Source of the DNA: Trochalopteron elliotii
Taxonomy: Eukaryota; Chordata; Aves; Passeriformes; Leiothrichidae
DNA: 64,000 nt
Direction of reading: 5' to 3'
Assembly (NCBI GenBank): GCA_024734555.1
Contig: JANPWX010000118.1
Location: 664,117-728,116, forward strand
Part shown: positions 1 through 11,500 of the stretch, one piece after another
Position numbering within the stretch: position 1 is the first letter of the stretch
How the letters are laid out: every line of letters begins with the position of its first letter
Translations under genes and position numbers: made by a program
The notes under the pieces: model-generated
Told to the model about the DNA's origin: nothing
The model's input: the letters and a program-made list of their open reading frames with translations, nothing else
The model's database searches: none

Positions 1-628
1 GCAGCATTGCAGCCATTCCTGCCCTGGGCTGAGGGCAGGGCAGCAGCTGTGCCCCACCAGAGCTGGCTGACAGGACAGCCCAGCTCCTCTGAGGGGTGCA
101 GGGCTGCAGGCTGCAGTCAGGGGCCCGGCAGCTGAGGTCATTTTAGAAGTTTTAAAAGGCACTTGGAAAGCACCGTCAGCACTATTGACAGTAAATGGTT
201 CTTTCTCCCCGGGATTTCTGATCTCTGGGATAAGCACTGCTGCTTGCTGTGAACTCCCCTGATAACCCCCAGCCTCTGTCCCAGGGCAGGAGAAAGCCTG
301 CAGCCAGGTGGGAGCAGTAACTGGGGATATGATGCCAGCTCTCCAGAGCACATCAGCACAGCAAACACCCTCAGGAAAAGCCCCCAGCAGCTGCCAGAGA
401 GCAGCACCTGGGCAGAGCCCTCACAACACCAGGAGTGAGCAGAGCATTGCTGTGCAGAGCTGTGGATTGAGGACACAGCTCTCTTCAGCCTTCCCATCTT
501 CCCCCTTAGGCTGATTCCAGCAGCACAGTTGTCAAGTCAGCAGTTGGGGCAGATGGACTTTCCATTTTAAGATCCCTGTTTTCCCAAAGCCACAATCTGG
601 AATCTGCCCATGGGAAGAGTGTTTCTTT

Positions 629-730
629 AAAAAAAAAAATAAAAAAATCCAAAACCAAAACCAAAAACCCCCACCCAACACAAAACAAAATACCCCCCCA
701 CAAAATCCAACAAAAACCCATGACAAAAAA
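629..730 (+). repeat. A/C-rich low-complexity tract
   Basis: Runs of A broken by CC and CCCCC (ACCAAAACCAAAAACCCCC), a texture seen again at 42178-42372 and 61296-61352. Confidence 0.85.
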
Positions 731-2649
731 TATGTAACTGAGGGAACAACAATCTCTCTGCCCTTCAGTCAGCCCCAGAGGAGATGGCAAATATCCACTT
801 TTTTAGCCTTACTGGTTGTGGCAGCAATGACTTTCTAAATGCTCCCCAATAGAGCACAGATCCTTGCATGACAGGGAGGTGCCACTCAGTTTCCCAAAAA
901 ATGAGAAAAATCTGAAAGGCTCTAGTTAATCCCAATTATGACAGTCTCTATCAGGCCCAAGTTTTTCCAGCCTTCCTGATCCTAATAACTATCCAACAAT
1001 ATAAACCAAATTTTTGCAGTACCTTCTGGTACTGAGGGAAAGGGAAGTCAGTCCTCCACCAATCCTTCCCACCAAGGAAGTCCTGAGTCCTGGGAAAAGG
1101 TCCTTTGAAAGTGCTGAGGGAACCAGTGCACACAGAGGTGTCACTCAGGAATGAAGCTTTGAACTGTGAGACAACAGACAACGGATCCACACCTGAGGTC
1201 CAGGGAAATACATGTCCTACATGTTCTAGGTACAAACCCATGTCCAAAGGGTTGTGTGCTCCCAGGCACTGCAGCTAACTGGGAGGCCAAAGTAAATTCT
1301 CTCACTGATAAGAACTGAAATCCCCTCAGCATCTTTTCACAGCCTTCAGAGAGCTGCTTTTTACTGGACAACATTCCTAGTTTGTGTCCCTGGTAAGGGC
1401 AGCTCCTCCTTCCAGAGATGCTGCTGGCTCTGCAGCAGGATGTTCTGCACAGCTGTGGAATGCTCAGGGTGTCACAGCCCCTGTGTGTGACACCTGTCCT
1501 CTAAGGGAGGAAGGACAAACGCTCAGAACAGCCCCTCCAGCACTAACAATCCATAATGGGGTTTCAGGTAGGGTCCAGCATGGATGGTCCATGTCTGACT
1601 CTTGTGAGGGGAGGGAAGGGCTGAGAAACTGCATCCTGCAGCTCAGGTCTAACTACTCCTCCCTCACTGCAGGCACAACTTGCTCCTTGCCAAGCAGAGC
1701 AGGAACTGCTCCCACCATCTGCATCCTGCTGCCAACAGAAGCCTGGACAGCAGAGAAAAGGCAGTGAGAAATGCCACTCATCTCTGTGCAGGTCACGTTT
1801 CACTCTGAGTCAGATCCTGTCATCACTGTACAATCCTTCACTGGGGTCAGCACTGGGTATTTGTCCCTTGTGATCCCCCTCCACTTGTGACATTACAGCC
1901 TGAAAGCTGGGAAAACCTGGAGTGTGCTGGGAACATCCATCCTGAGTGCCCTGCTCCTGGCAGCCACCATGGAATCTGAAATATTGGTAACAGTTTCTTC
2001 CATTTCAGCCCAGGCTGCTTTTCTACTGAGCTGGGCTAAGGAGGGTCCTGAAAAGTGGGCTCAGGTCCACATAACTCACACTTCCAACCTCATCAGTGGG
2101 ACGGAGCTGACTAAGGACAAGGAATTCATGCTGGCTGCAGGAAGAACTGACAGGTAGCCAGCTTTCATGCCTACAACCAGGATATTTGATCTACCCCTCA
2201 CAGCAAAAAGCTGGAATTTAATACATCTTCTGGAGACATGAGGATATTTAATCTGAGGGACCAGGAGAAAGGTGAAGGACAGCAATGTGAGATGGGTCCT
2301 AGCAAGACCAAGGGCACTCTTCTCCTGACACTCATATCCCAGCGTAAGCAAATTGCTATTCCATCTGCTAATGGATCTAAGCAGCAGCTGCTGCTTAACG
2401 TAAAGCAGCAGCACACATCCTTGGAAATCAGTCAGGGTTGTACACTTGCATCCTTTGGGCAGGAGGGGTCTTGGAGAGGAGCTTCTCCCAAGGAATTTCC
2501 CAAGTGAACTGCAAGAGTGACAACTCCCGTGAGCTCTGTCCAGAGTGGCTGGAAATGGGAGAAGAATTTGCACATTCACACAGTTTTATGCAGTGGAGTA
2601 AAGTGGAATTCAAAGCCCTCTGCAGGACTGAATGCCTGATTTTGGGACA

Positions 2650-2940
2650 GAAAAGCCCAGACTTGCCCCCGTTGTCGCTGCGTTATCCCAGCGCCATCCT
2701 CACTGCTATCTGTGCAGTGTTCACCCCCCACCTCACCTTCCCTCGGCACAGCCTTCGCTTGTTTCTCCCTCTCCCGTTGATTCTGCCTCTCCTGCAGAGC
2801 CGCTGCCGTGTCCCCTCCCGCCCGGGCACCCGTGTGTTCCGCCCGGACACGCCGGGACACAGCCCCGGCAGGAGCAGGGCGGGACACGCCGAGGATGGAG
2901 CGGATCACCGGGGCAGGGCCAGCCCCGAGGTACCGCAGCT
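2650..2940. other. Small CpG-rich patch in the intergenic region
   Basis: GC-rich block with several CpGs and a repeated GGGACACGCCG-type unit (about 2847-2892). Overlapping open frames exist on both strands, none recognisable. It could be a regulatory island; nothing shows a gene. Confidence 0.3.
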
Positions 2941-3628
2941 CTGCCGGGTTGCATCCTGCAAGCTTCCGAACTGCAGAGAAAGAATAATTCTGTGAAATGA
3001 AAATAAAGAGACTTTCCCAAAACATCCCCTTGAGAACGGATTTTACACGCAGTAAGTTCACTGTGGAAGGTTCTCCCATTCACTATACGCAAGATTTCAT
3101 ACACATATGAAGAATAAACGTAAATATCTCAGAATCCAGCGCTGGATGTGAACCTGTAAATAATATCCCTCTGCAGGTCCATGCCTCCAACAGCTTTGGG
3201 CTGCTGTGTGGGAATGTGTGATTCAGGAATGGACCGAAAAGGAAAAACGGGCTGATCACATTCCCTGGTCTGGCGTGAGGGGAATAACCATGTTAATTAA
3301 TACACGGACACTCTCTTTTCAGCACTCAGTGAAAAACCCCACGGCCAAAGGAAGCAGAGAGCAGTTCTCCGTGTCTCCACAGCTTGTCGCTCTCTCACTC
3401 CACAATGCCAGATATTTCCCAGCTTCAGGACGCAGGAATTGATCCCGTTCCCTCGGCCCCTGGGTTTGCTCAGGCTGCTCCAGGCGGGAGCTGCTCTGTC
3501 CCAAACATTTTGTCACAGTGGGAATTCCTTCCCCTCCACCCTCTGCATTTACACAAACACAACCACAGAAAAGAGGGGGACTTTAAATCAGCGTAAGTTT
3601 ACAGAGTCCAAACTCTTTAAAGTTAAAG

Positions 3629-3634
3629 TTTATT
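3629..3634 (-). terminator. Possible distal poly(A) signal
   Basis: Minus-strand ACAAATAAAC in an A/T-rich block, followed downstream by GT-rich sequence (TGTGGTTGTG near 3555-3566). A plus-strand AATAAA (about 3655-3660) lies close by, so direction is not certain. Confidence 0.35.
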
Positions 3635-6600
3635 TGTATTCTTTGTAGGAATATCAATAAAAGTCCTCAAATGTATCTATATCTGTACATATTACAAGAA
3701 CCTTCAAAAATTATTCACAGAACAAAAATAAATCTTCTTTAGAACAAACCCAGGCAATGAAATGCAGAAATGGATCTCAGAGACCAAACAGTCCAGTGCT
3801 ACAAGCATAAAAATACGGCTTGAAAAACAAGTTTATTCCTTTTTAAAGGTGTACTTTGTTGAAATAAAAAATAAATTATTTAGAGCTATCATTGTAGAAC
3901 AGTTCTGTGTAGTAACACTCTTATTAAGGCCCTTGAGACAGAAAATCTATTTTTGCAGGTAGGATTCCTGGCAGGCGTGATCTGTAAGGACATGCTCATT
4001 CTCCTGGGAGTTAACTTACTGTGGAGAAGGAAACACCTAAAAACATCACCCTAGATTTAACCCTTTTTCCTCTGGCAGACTCAGCTGGATACCTGTGGCT
4101 GACCATGCCCACCACTGATGGAAATTCAAGGTTCAACTCGGACAGGAATTGTTTTCCAGGAACAACACAGACATTTTAGCAGAACACAAACAGAATTCAT
4201 CCACACAAGTTAAGTATTGCTGACACATTTTATGGACATGGCTGTAAAATTCATGGACTTCAGAGTTAAAAGCTGGTGGGTTTATGCAAGCATCAAAATA
4301 TGAAATGAATATATCATGGGGGAAAAACTCACAGCCAAACCAAAGCAATTACATGAACGCAAAATAAACCCCATTTCTTTGATGATTTATTAGATGGATA
4401 AAGAATTTATGAGTGGATACACCTCATATTCTCTAACTAGAAAACACACACATCCCTTTCCACGCTCCTGTAGATTCCTTGCCTGAGTTATGCCACTGGT
4501 GAGGAAAGTGGCAAAATATGTAGCTGTATGGATCTGTGCTTTTGTAAAAAGCTGCCAACTTCTGATAGACCAGGGAAGTAACAGTTGGTAATTCCTAGAT
4601 GTGAAATCTATTTCCTCTAAAAAAAAGGCTTGAATTCCTAGAGTTGCAAAGAACAGGGATTTATAGGATGCTGCCCCTAGGCTGTGTTTCCTGTCCTCTC
4701 AGAGCCTGTCCCTTGTCACCCTGCTCACCTCACACACTGCGGACACCACACACAACCTGCCAAGAGACCACACACAGGAGGCTGTTCCATCTCCCTGCTC
4801 TGTTGTGCTGGCCTGAGCTTTTCCTGAGCTCTCAGGAAGCCCAGGTGGCTTTGAGGTTTGGAGAGAACCCTCCCAGAACGGTACCAATGTGGGCAGCACA
4901 GACTGAGACACCAGGATGGGGTGACTTTCCTGTTCAGTCTGAGGAACACGAGTATTCCTCCTCCAGGCTATCCAATTTTTCCTGCACTACCTTCATCTGC
5001 TCCCCAGTGAGAGCAGCAGCTCCTTGCACAGCACTAGACACAGCCATCAGGCTTTGCTCAGAGTGTGAACCCAAAGCCAGCATCTGCCACACTCCCCATC
5101 ACACACTGCACCATTTACTCCCTCACTGCTGCAGAGCCCACTGGCCACGAGTCTAAACCCAAACGTGCTCAGGCCCAGGCAGGGCTCCTGCTCCTGAACA
5201 GACACGTGGTTTAGTGCCACTTGGATTTTATCAGCCTGGACAAAATAGAAACTGGCATTTTCCCATATTGTCAGCTTCAGGCGGCTGAAAATTTTTCTGG
5301 AAGGCTGCTTGGTAACAAACTAGGAGAGACAGCTGCCTGCAGGACTCAGGAGCAGTGTTTTGTGCTGCAGCAGATCAATTCCAGCCTTGCAGCACTTGCA
5401 GCAACCTTCACCCCTCCGGGGTCTTCAGGCAGCAACTCCTTGGCAGCAGGAGCTGGAGGAGCACGCCTGGCACCTTAGGGGGAAACTGGAAGAGCAAAGA
5501 AACAACCAGCCTAGCAACGAGCTGTGAGACCACAGAGAGGGGTCAGGCCCTGAGACAGCCACTGCTTTTTCCTACAAGCATTCTACAAGCTCGAGAAACA
5601 CACAGGAGAAGGTACAGTATTGGAATGATGCGCTGCCAAAGACCTCACCAATATCAGGGCAGGGATTATTTCCCCTCTAAAAATCCAGGCTGAAATGCTG
5701 CCCCTATTGCAGAAACCAAAGTGGACACCTCAGAGCCCTCAGCAACAAACCACACAGCTCAGCCAGCGACCTCTGGCATTACCAGAGCACTGGGGAGTTC
5801 CATGGAAAGATGTTTCCCAAAATAATGCCAGAATAACTCTCCTAGAACAACACATCTGCCTCTGCCTTGTTCTGTCAGTGCAGCCCCACGGGCACTCAGT
5901 CACACCTCAGTCACAGCACACCCACTTCACCTGCACGGTGCCACAAGGGAGCAGTTCCCATGGCCATCCCAAAAGGAATGGGAGCACGTTCCCCCATGCT
6001 ACAGCTGTGCAAATACAGTACATGGCTACAGGGACATGCAGATCCCACAGAAACAGCTCACAAAAAGGGTTTGTGTAGAGGAGGCCCTCACGTGACAGCT
6101 TAACACAAACTGGAGAAGTTGCTACGGCTGCGATGCCTGAAGGGAGAAAGGAGGAACTCAAAGGCACAGTTTGAGGAATAAAACATCAGAGGTCAGCAAG
6201 GATTTAGAGCTGGAAGACGGTTTGGAAAGGATGGAAAAGCAACCACTGCTGAGCCAATGCAGAGCACAACCCCAGGTGTGGCAGCACCGAGTCCCGGCCA
6301 AGCAGCCGGAGCAGCTTTGATCCCAAAGAGCCGAGCATTAATCCCAAATCCCAGCTCACTGCTGTGCCCCAGAAGGCCTGGCTGGGACTGATGCACACAC
6401 ATCCTACAGCACAGGGGTCTCTGCACTGATGCACAGAACATGGGTGGTGATGGTAGCTCGAGCACGGTGACACCAGAGCACACACACTGCTCTGCCACCT
6501 CCTGCATCAGCCACTGAGCTGGGATTCATTAATTTCCAAAAACCAGGCAAACCTGGCAACAGACACCAGCTGTGGGTCTTGGTATTGCCAATAATTCATG

Positions 6601-7416
6601 TGCAGGGAACTGGCTTAGACATTCCTGTGTTTTTCATGAGACAACCCCACACTGAGGCATCTCTCAAGGTTTTGTCTCAAATTGAAGCAAACTTTTCCAA
6701 TTTCCACAGCATGTGTGAATGGTTAATCACACTCGCTGTTATCAGTATGTTTTAGTAATTAACATTTTCAAGCAATGCTGCAATAATTTCATTTACTGTG
6801 AGAGTCTGAGTGGTAGAAATGCACAGCAAAAGCTGGAAGTAAAAATTCACACTTGACTCCAGAATCTGGGATTTAAACAAAAACAAACCCTCTCTCAGAT
6901 TAAATACTGTGGCACTTGATGAAATCATGAGAATTGACAATACCAAGCCATTTACAGTTCATCTGTTACAGGTTGTGAATGCCACTATCTCCCAGGAGAA
7001 GGTCACTTTGGAGTGATATCCCATTCACACACAGTCTGCAATCATGCTTCCATGAAACACAACAGAGAGCAATTGGAGAAGAAAGCTTAGTCAAAACTCC
7101 TGAAAAATCCTGCTGTGCACAGAACTAAAAAAAAAAAAAAAATCCCTTTAAAGTATCCAGAGAAAGGAAAATTTCACCAGAAATGGAAGATCTTTCAACA
7201 AAGGTGCAGAGAGCACCTTTCATTGGAACTACACTGGCTAAGCAAGTGGCTGAAATAGTGAAAATAAGCAAGCATTAAAATACAGAAATCCTCTAGAAAA
7301 AGGGACTTTTGCATATGGAATTTCCTGTGCTGGGCATGGGCACCCTTTGGTTAGCCCTTTCCCGAGAGGATTAACCTGTCTGTTCCTGGTGGAGAGCAGA
7401 GAGGGAATTCAGGGTG

Positions 7417-7434
7417 CCGCCGCAGGGGGCGTAC
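7417..7434 (+). promoter_or_regulatory. CTCF-like motif candidate
   Basis: CCGCCGCAGGGGGCGTA carries the AGGGGGCG core of a CTCF site, alone in AT-rich sequence about 950 bases beyond the RASAL2 stop. The CCAC half is imperfect, so this is a weak call. Confidence 0.25.
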
Positions 7435-7927
7435 GGTGGGGACTGGCTAGAAATCGTTAAAAAACATATTTACAGCTCTGGAAATCCTCCAAACAGAAAA
7501 TATAAAACTGCATTAGAACTGGGGTAAAAAAGAAAGAATCCTACCACAGAATCCTGCAGATTCCCTCTGTCTGACAGGAAGCCTGACTGTGCAAATTCCA
7601 GGAACCCAGCTTGCTGCTCCCACTGTGTACCTCCTTGAAAGAGACTGTTTTATGACAGTCCTATCCAAAGTAGGTACAGGGCACAGCAAGAGCCAGTTCT
7701 CTTGCTAAAACGTTTGCTATCAAGTTTGCATTCAGTTAAAGACCAGCTGGGGCAGAGGGGAATAAACCCAGCTGAGGAGTTTTCCTATGGAATTCATTTC
7801 ACTCCATTCATGTCCTTTTATCAGCCAGCTGCTGTCTCGGGTCACCCGCTGCTCACCTCTCTCACCCACAACACACACGCACACACACTCCCCTCTTCCT
7901 CCTCCCAGGACTGCAGTGCTTTCAACA

Positions 7928-8008
7928 AGAGAAAAACAACAACAACGACAATAACAACAATAACAACAACATAATAATAATAATAAAAAAAATAGCAATA
8001 ATTAAAAA
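7928..8008 (+). repeat. AAC/AAT microsatellite
   Basis: ACAACAACAACGACAATAAC grading into ATAATAATAATAATA, within the possible long 3' UTR. Confidence 0.9.
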
Positions 8009-8176
8009 ATCTACAGTATTCACTTCCTTTTGGTATATTACATTGGCATTTTCTGTACACAACCCAAGAGCTCCCTCTATTTACACAGTGATCCACAAGG
8101 ACTTATTCTGGGGAGCGTGGTTCTCCTGGCCCTGAGTGGGGAATTAAAGCCCACCCCTCAGAGTTGCTTTTTCAAT

Positions 8177-8182
8177 TTTATT
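8177..8182 (-). terminator. RASAL2: Proximal poly(A) signal AATAAA of RASAL2
   Basis: Minus-strand AATAAA about 200 bases after the stop. A TGTACA motif lies just upstream and a G/T-rich block (GAGGGGTGGG) follows about 20-30 bases downstream, the usual arrangement for cleavage near 8150-8167. Confidence 0.7.
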
Positions 8183-8196
8183 GAATGTACAATACT

Positions 8197-8270
8197 ATCT
8201 TCAAACAATTTAAAATACAATTCTAAAGCAATTTTAGAACAATCTTCAAACAATACAATCTTCAAACAAT
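8197..8270 (-). repeat. Three-copy ATTGTTTGAAGAT repeat in the 3' UTR
   Basis: Plus-strand ATCTTCAAACAAT at 8197, 8242 and 8258; the last two are 16 bases apart. On the mRNA strand these are U-rich elements placed 20-95 bases before the proximal poly(A) signal. Confidence 0.85.
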
Positions 8271-8379
8271 ACAATTTTCCTTGTACAGAAGAACTATGTG
8301 CAACAATCAGTGACGGTGAGGGGTCTTGGCTCCGCTCCGTCTCGCTCTTCCACGGAGGTGGTGGGCAGCACCTGCAGGA

Positions 8380-8532
8380 TTAGAAACTGCTGTTCTTAAA
8401 TTCACCATTCTCCGTGATGGAAAGCTTGGGAGGGTTGCCATTCCGGACGTGCATGGTGTAGCGCTCCTTTACCTGCGTCAGGGCGCTCATCAGGCGCGTG
8501 TTGGCCGAGTCCAGGAACACGATCCTCTTCTC
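8380..8532 (-). CDS. RASAL2: RASAL2 last coding exon and stop
   Basis: 153 coding bases from TTTGCAG|GAG to the TAA at 8380-8382. It encodes [36 protein letters not shown] and [14 protein letters not shown]. The tail [13 protein letters not shown] is a RASAL2 hallmark. Compared with human from memory, it is four residues shorter (RNGNPPKLS instead of RNGISPTNPTKLS) and ends in Phe rather than Cys. Confidence 0.97.
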   Translation of the reverse strand, partial: EKRIVFLDSANTRLMSALTQVKERYTMHVRNGNPPKLSITENGEFKNSSF

Positions 8533-11500
8533 CTGCAAAGACACCCCAACAGTGTCAGAGCTGCTGCACGGCCAGCCCTGGCTGGGCTCTGGGCAGAGGC
8601 AGCTGGGCCAGCATTCCCTGGCGACATGGGCTGTCTGCCTCTTTCTGTTTTCCTGTGCCACCGGCTGCTCTGCGGCCGCTCCGGCCCTCCGGGACGTTTT
8701 TGCGCGATGAATCCGAGTTACAGCGGGGAATTGATCCGGGCAGGGAGGCTCCACCCAGCCAGGCAGGGTTTTGCCACAGGGGAGTGGGAGGGTGTCGGTG
8801 TTAATAACAATGGTAGCCAATTTTGATATTAGATTTTAGAAGTACGTTAGAAAAACAGAAACAGGCAGCAGAAAAATAAAAGTGGTGGGGGGAGGGTTTC
8901 ATCTGGCAGAGAGAAGTGCGAGTGGTATCTGCCGACCATTTGTCTCTGTGTTTTGGATGGAGTGTGCTCAGAGTAAACTCATGGGATGCTTGAAATAAAT
9001 ACATAAATAAAGAAATAAATAATGATAATAATAATAAAAAGCAGATAATGGCAGCCTGCGGTGACGGTGCAACAGCGACACAGAGAAGCAGCAGCCAAAG
9101 CTAACGCCAAGGGTTACTGGAGGTGAGGGGAGAGGGCACCGTGGGTGGAGGGGAGATGCCATCGACAGAACACAAAGAACAAACATGGAACACGCTGCTC
9201 CTAGACCCATTCCAGCTCGGGGGGCTCCTGGGCTCCTCGAATCCACGTGCCTGGTTGATTATCCTTGCACAGAACGTGCCAGCCTCCACTGGGAGCACAC
9301 AGCTCAGGGGTGTGTGCTGCTAAATGGACAGGACCCATCACCAGACCCAGCCTGCTAACAGTGGGGTATCTGCAGTGGGATACAGCACTGGAGGGGCAAG
9401 CCAAGGAGTTGTTGGCATAATCAGACATGACAATTTCCATCATTCCCAAAAAAATAACAATACTGCAGTGCTAGAGACAGCAGGAAGGTAACTGTGCTCT
9501 CCATGACACCAGCTGATTGGCTTCTGTTCTTTGAGAAGGGAAAATGTCTAATTTGCTCAACCGAAACAAGTTGCACATGGGAACTCTTCCCAATCCAGCC
9601 CATTGAGAAACAAAATGGAAGGAAAAATGATGCATAGGAGGCATAAACAATAAGGAACAGTTCAGACACACTGCTCAGGAGACTCATGTGCTACCACAGC
9701 CCCTTGGGATTGGGATCCCAGCACATCAGTGTGTGCTACAGCACTAATCAGCAATGTCTGCTTTTCTCAGCGGGCTCTCCCACAGGGGTGAGTGCTTGGG
9801 TGCAAAAACAAAGCAGAATTTAAATCCTGCTTCTGTTACAGCCCTGAAGACACTGAGCTCTGTGTGAAGCTGACAGAGGAGGAGGAGGCACGAGGCACAA
9901 GGCCTGCCTTAGCCCTCACCCCAATCCAGTTGATGGGAGCAGGGAGAACATGGAGCCAAGGAGTTACAGGCCTTTCCTCCCATGTTGAGTTGAACCCTGC
10001 AGAACACAACTGCTTCAGCAAGAATGTGCTCCTCAGCCAGGCAAAGCTCCTACTCCTCCGACTGTATTTCACCTGGAAATTTACAATATAAAATGAAAAT
10101 TTTCCTCCTGAAAAATTTCTAAAAAAATCTTTCCAGAGAGTTGAGAATGAAAGGCTGGGTGTTTTCAAACACTGCTGAGCACTCACTGTGCCAGTCTGCA
10201 AAACAGCTGGAAATCCACACTTGGAAAATCAATCTTAAAAGCATGGGCTTGGTGAGTAGAGGCATCTTCTCACTGATAGGAAAACTGGATCTACCAGGCA
10301 CGTCTCTCACACGCTCAGGGCACAGGGAGCAGGAGGAGCTGGAATGGGTAGGAGGTCAGTGTGCTGGGCCAGGACTGGGTACTGCTCAGCTAGAGAACTG
10401 ATTGGGTTTACTTGCCTGTTGGAATTATCTCATCCCCATTTATGACCTGTAATTTAACACAGCGGAGATGTCACTTGCAATAGCAACCGGGCCAGTTCTC
10501 TTTGCAGCTGCGCCGCTCCGAGGAGAGTCTGGCCAGACCTATCCCTGCTCAGGCCCCCGAGCCAGGAGAATAGCTGGTGTCTGTGTGCCTGGGGCAGTGC
10601 TGGGAGTGCACTGCACCTCTCAAACCATGCCAGGCTGGTGTCCCTAAGCACAGGATCCCAGGTCACTGTTGCTCCTGGCAGCCTTTAACTCTTCAGCTGG
10701 GTTTCAGCCCCACTTGATGAACCTCACACAGAAAAAGACCTTTCTTTTTCTAGCCACTGAAGGAATCAGACTCAATAAAATCGTCCAAGCACGACTTCAA
10801 TGGATTGCTACAGAACCCAGTGGACACCTGAGCTCCCCTGGTGAGTCTGTTCTGAATCTTTCATCAGTTTCCTCCTCTGCTCAGGTACTCGAGGAAGGAC
10901 AGTGACAACTGCACTTCCCCCATGCACCACCTGATAGTGAAGCAGTTGAGGTTTGCCAGTGACCTTGCTTGCCCAAGAAAGAGAGAAATCATTCATGCTG
11001 CTGTTTTGCTCCTGTTTTTTCACTAGTTTCCACCACAGGTGATAAATGCTGCATCACTTGATGCAGTGTGATCAAGGACTACACCCTTCCAGCCCTGAGG
11101 GTTTGAAGGTCTCACAAGTCAGCAGTGGTCCCCTCTGCCAGCTGGTGACACTGGGATCACAGTGCTCCATGCTCCACCTTGCTAGCCCATAACCAACACC
11201 GAGGGTGAGAGACTCCTGGCACACACAGGTAACAGGCAAGTTTCTTACTCAGTCACAATCTCTCTTCACTGAAAATCACTTTGCAGGTTTGCTCAGTGCC
11301 CCTTCCACCTTCTTGAGGCAGATGAAAAATGCATCCACCCATTTCAGAATCCAGGCTGCTGCCTGGATGAGCTGCCATTCCATGTCTGTAACAGCAAGGT
11401 GCCCTGACTGTGCCTATCTCCAAAAAAACACAGCTCTTTGCTGCTTTATATTTTCCCTACAGTTCCACATCAGTTCAAATATTTCTAATACCCCAATGCC

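Larger units (their letters stand above)
1..3600. other. Intergenic region beyond the RASAL2 3' end
   Basis: No recognisable coding exon on either strand. It holds the A/C-rich tract at 629-730 and the CpG patch at 2.65-2.94 kb. The usual downstream neighbour in vertebrates, RALGPS2, is not present here. Confidence 0.6.
3629..8150 (-). other. RASAL2: Possible extended 3' UTR of RASAL2
   Basis: No coding exon was found in this stretch. It is AT-rich in parts, has scattered AATAAA on the sense (minus) strand (for example 4386-4391) and two Pumilio-type TGTAAATA motifs (7467-7474, 8078-8085). If the proximal signal is skipped, transcription could run to the signal at 3629-3634. Without RNA data this cannot be told apart from intergenic DNA. 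Confidence 0.35.
8160..8379 (-). other. RASAL2: RASAL2 proximal 3' UTR
   Basis: About 220 bases between the stop and the proximal poly(A) signal. The sense strand is U-rich and contains three copies of ATTGTTTGAAGAT (8197-8209, 8242-8254, 8258-8270), followed by a TGTA element about ten bases before AATAAA. The end is inferred from the signal, not from cDNA. Confidence 0.7.

Noticed and set aside
2438..3104. Overlapping open frames of 120-185 codons on both strands near the small CpG patch
   Set aside because: No recognisable protein, frames overlap on both strands, and composition explains the lack of stops.
1..3600. First exons of the expected neighbour RALGPS2, or TEX35
   Set aside because: No matching peptide found on either strand.
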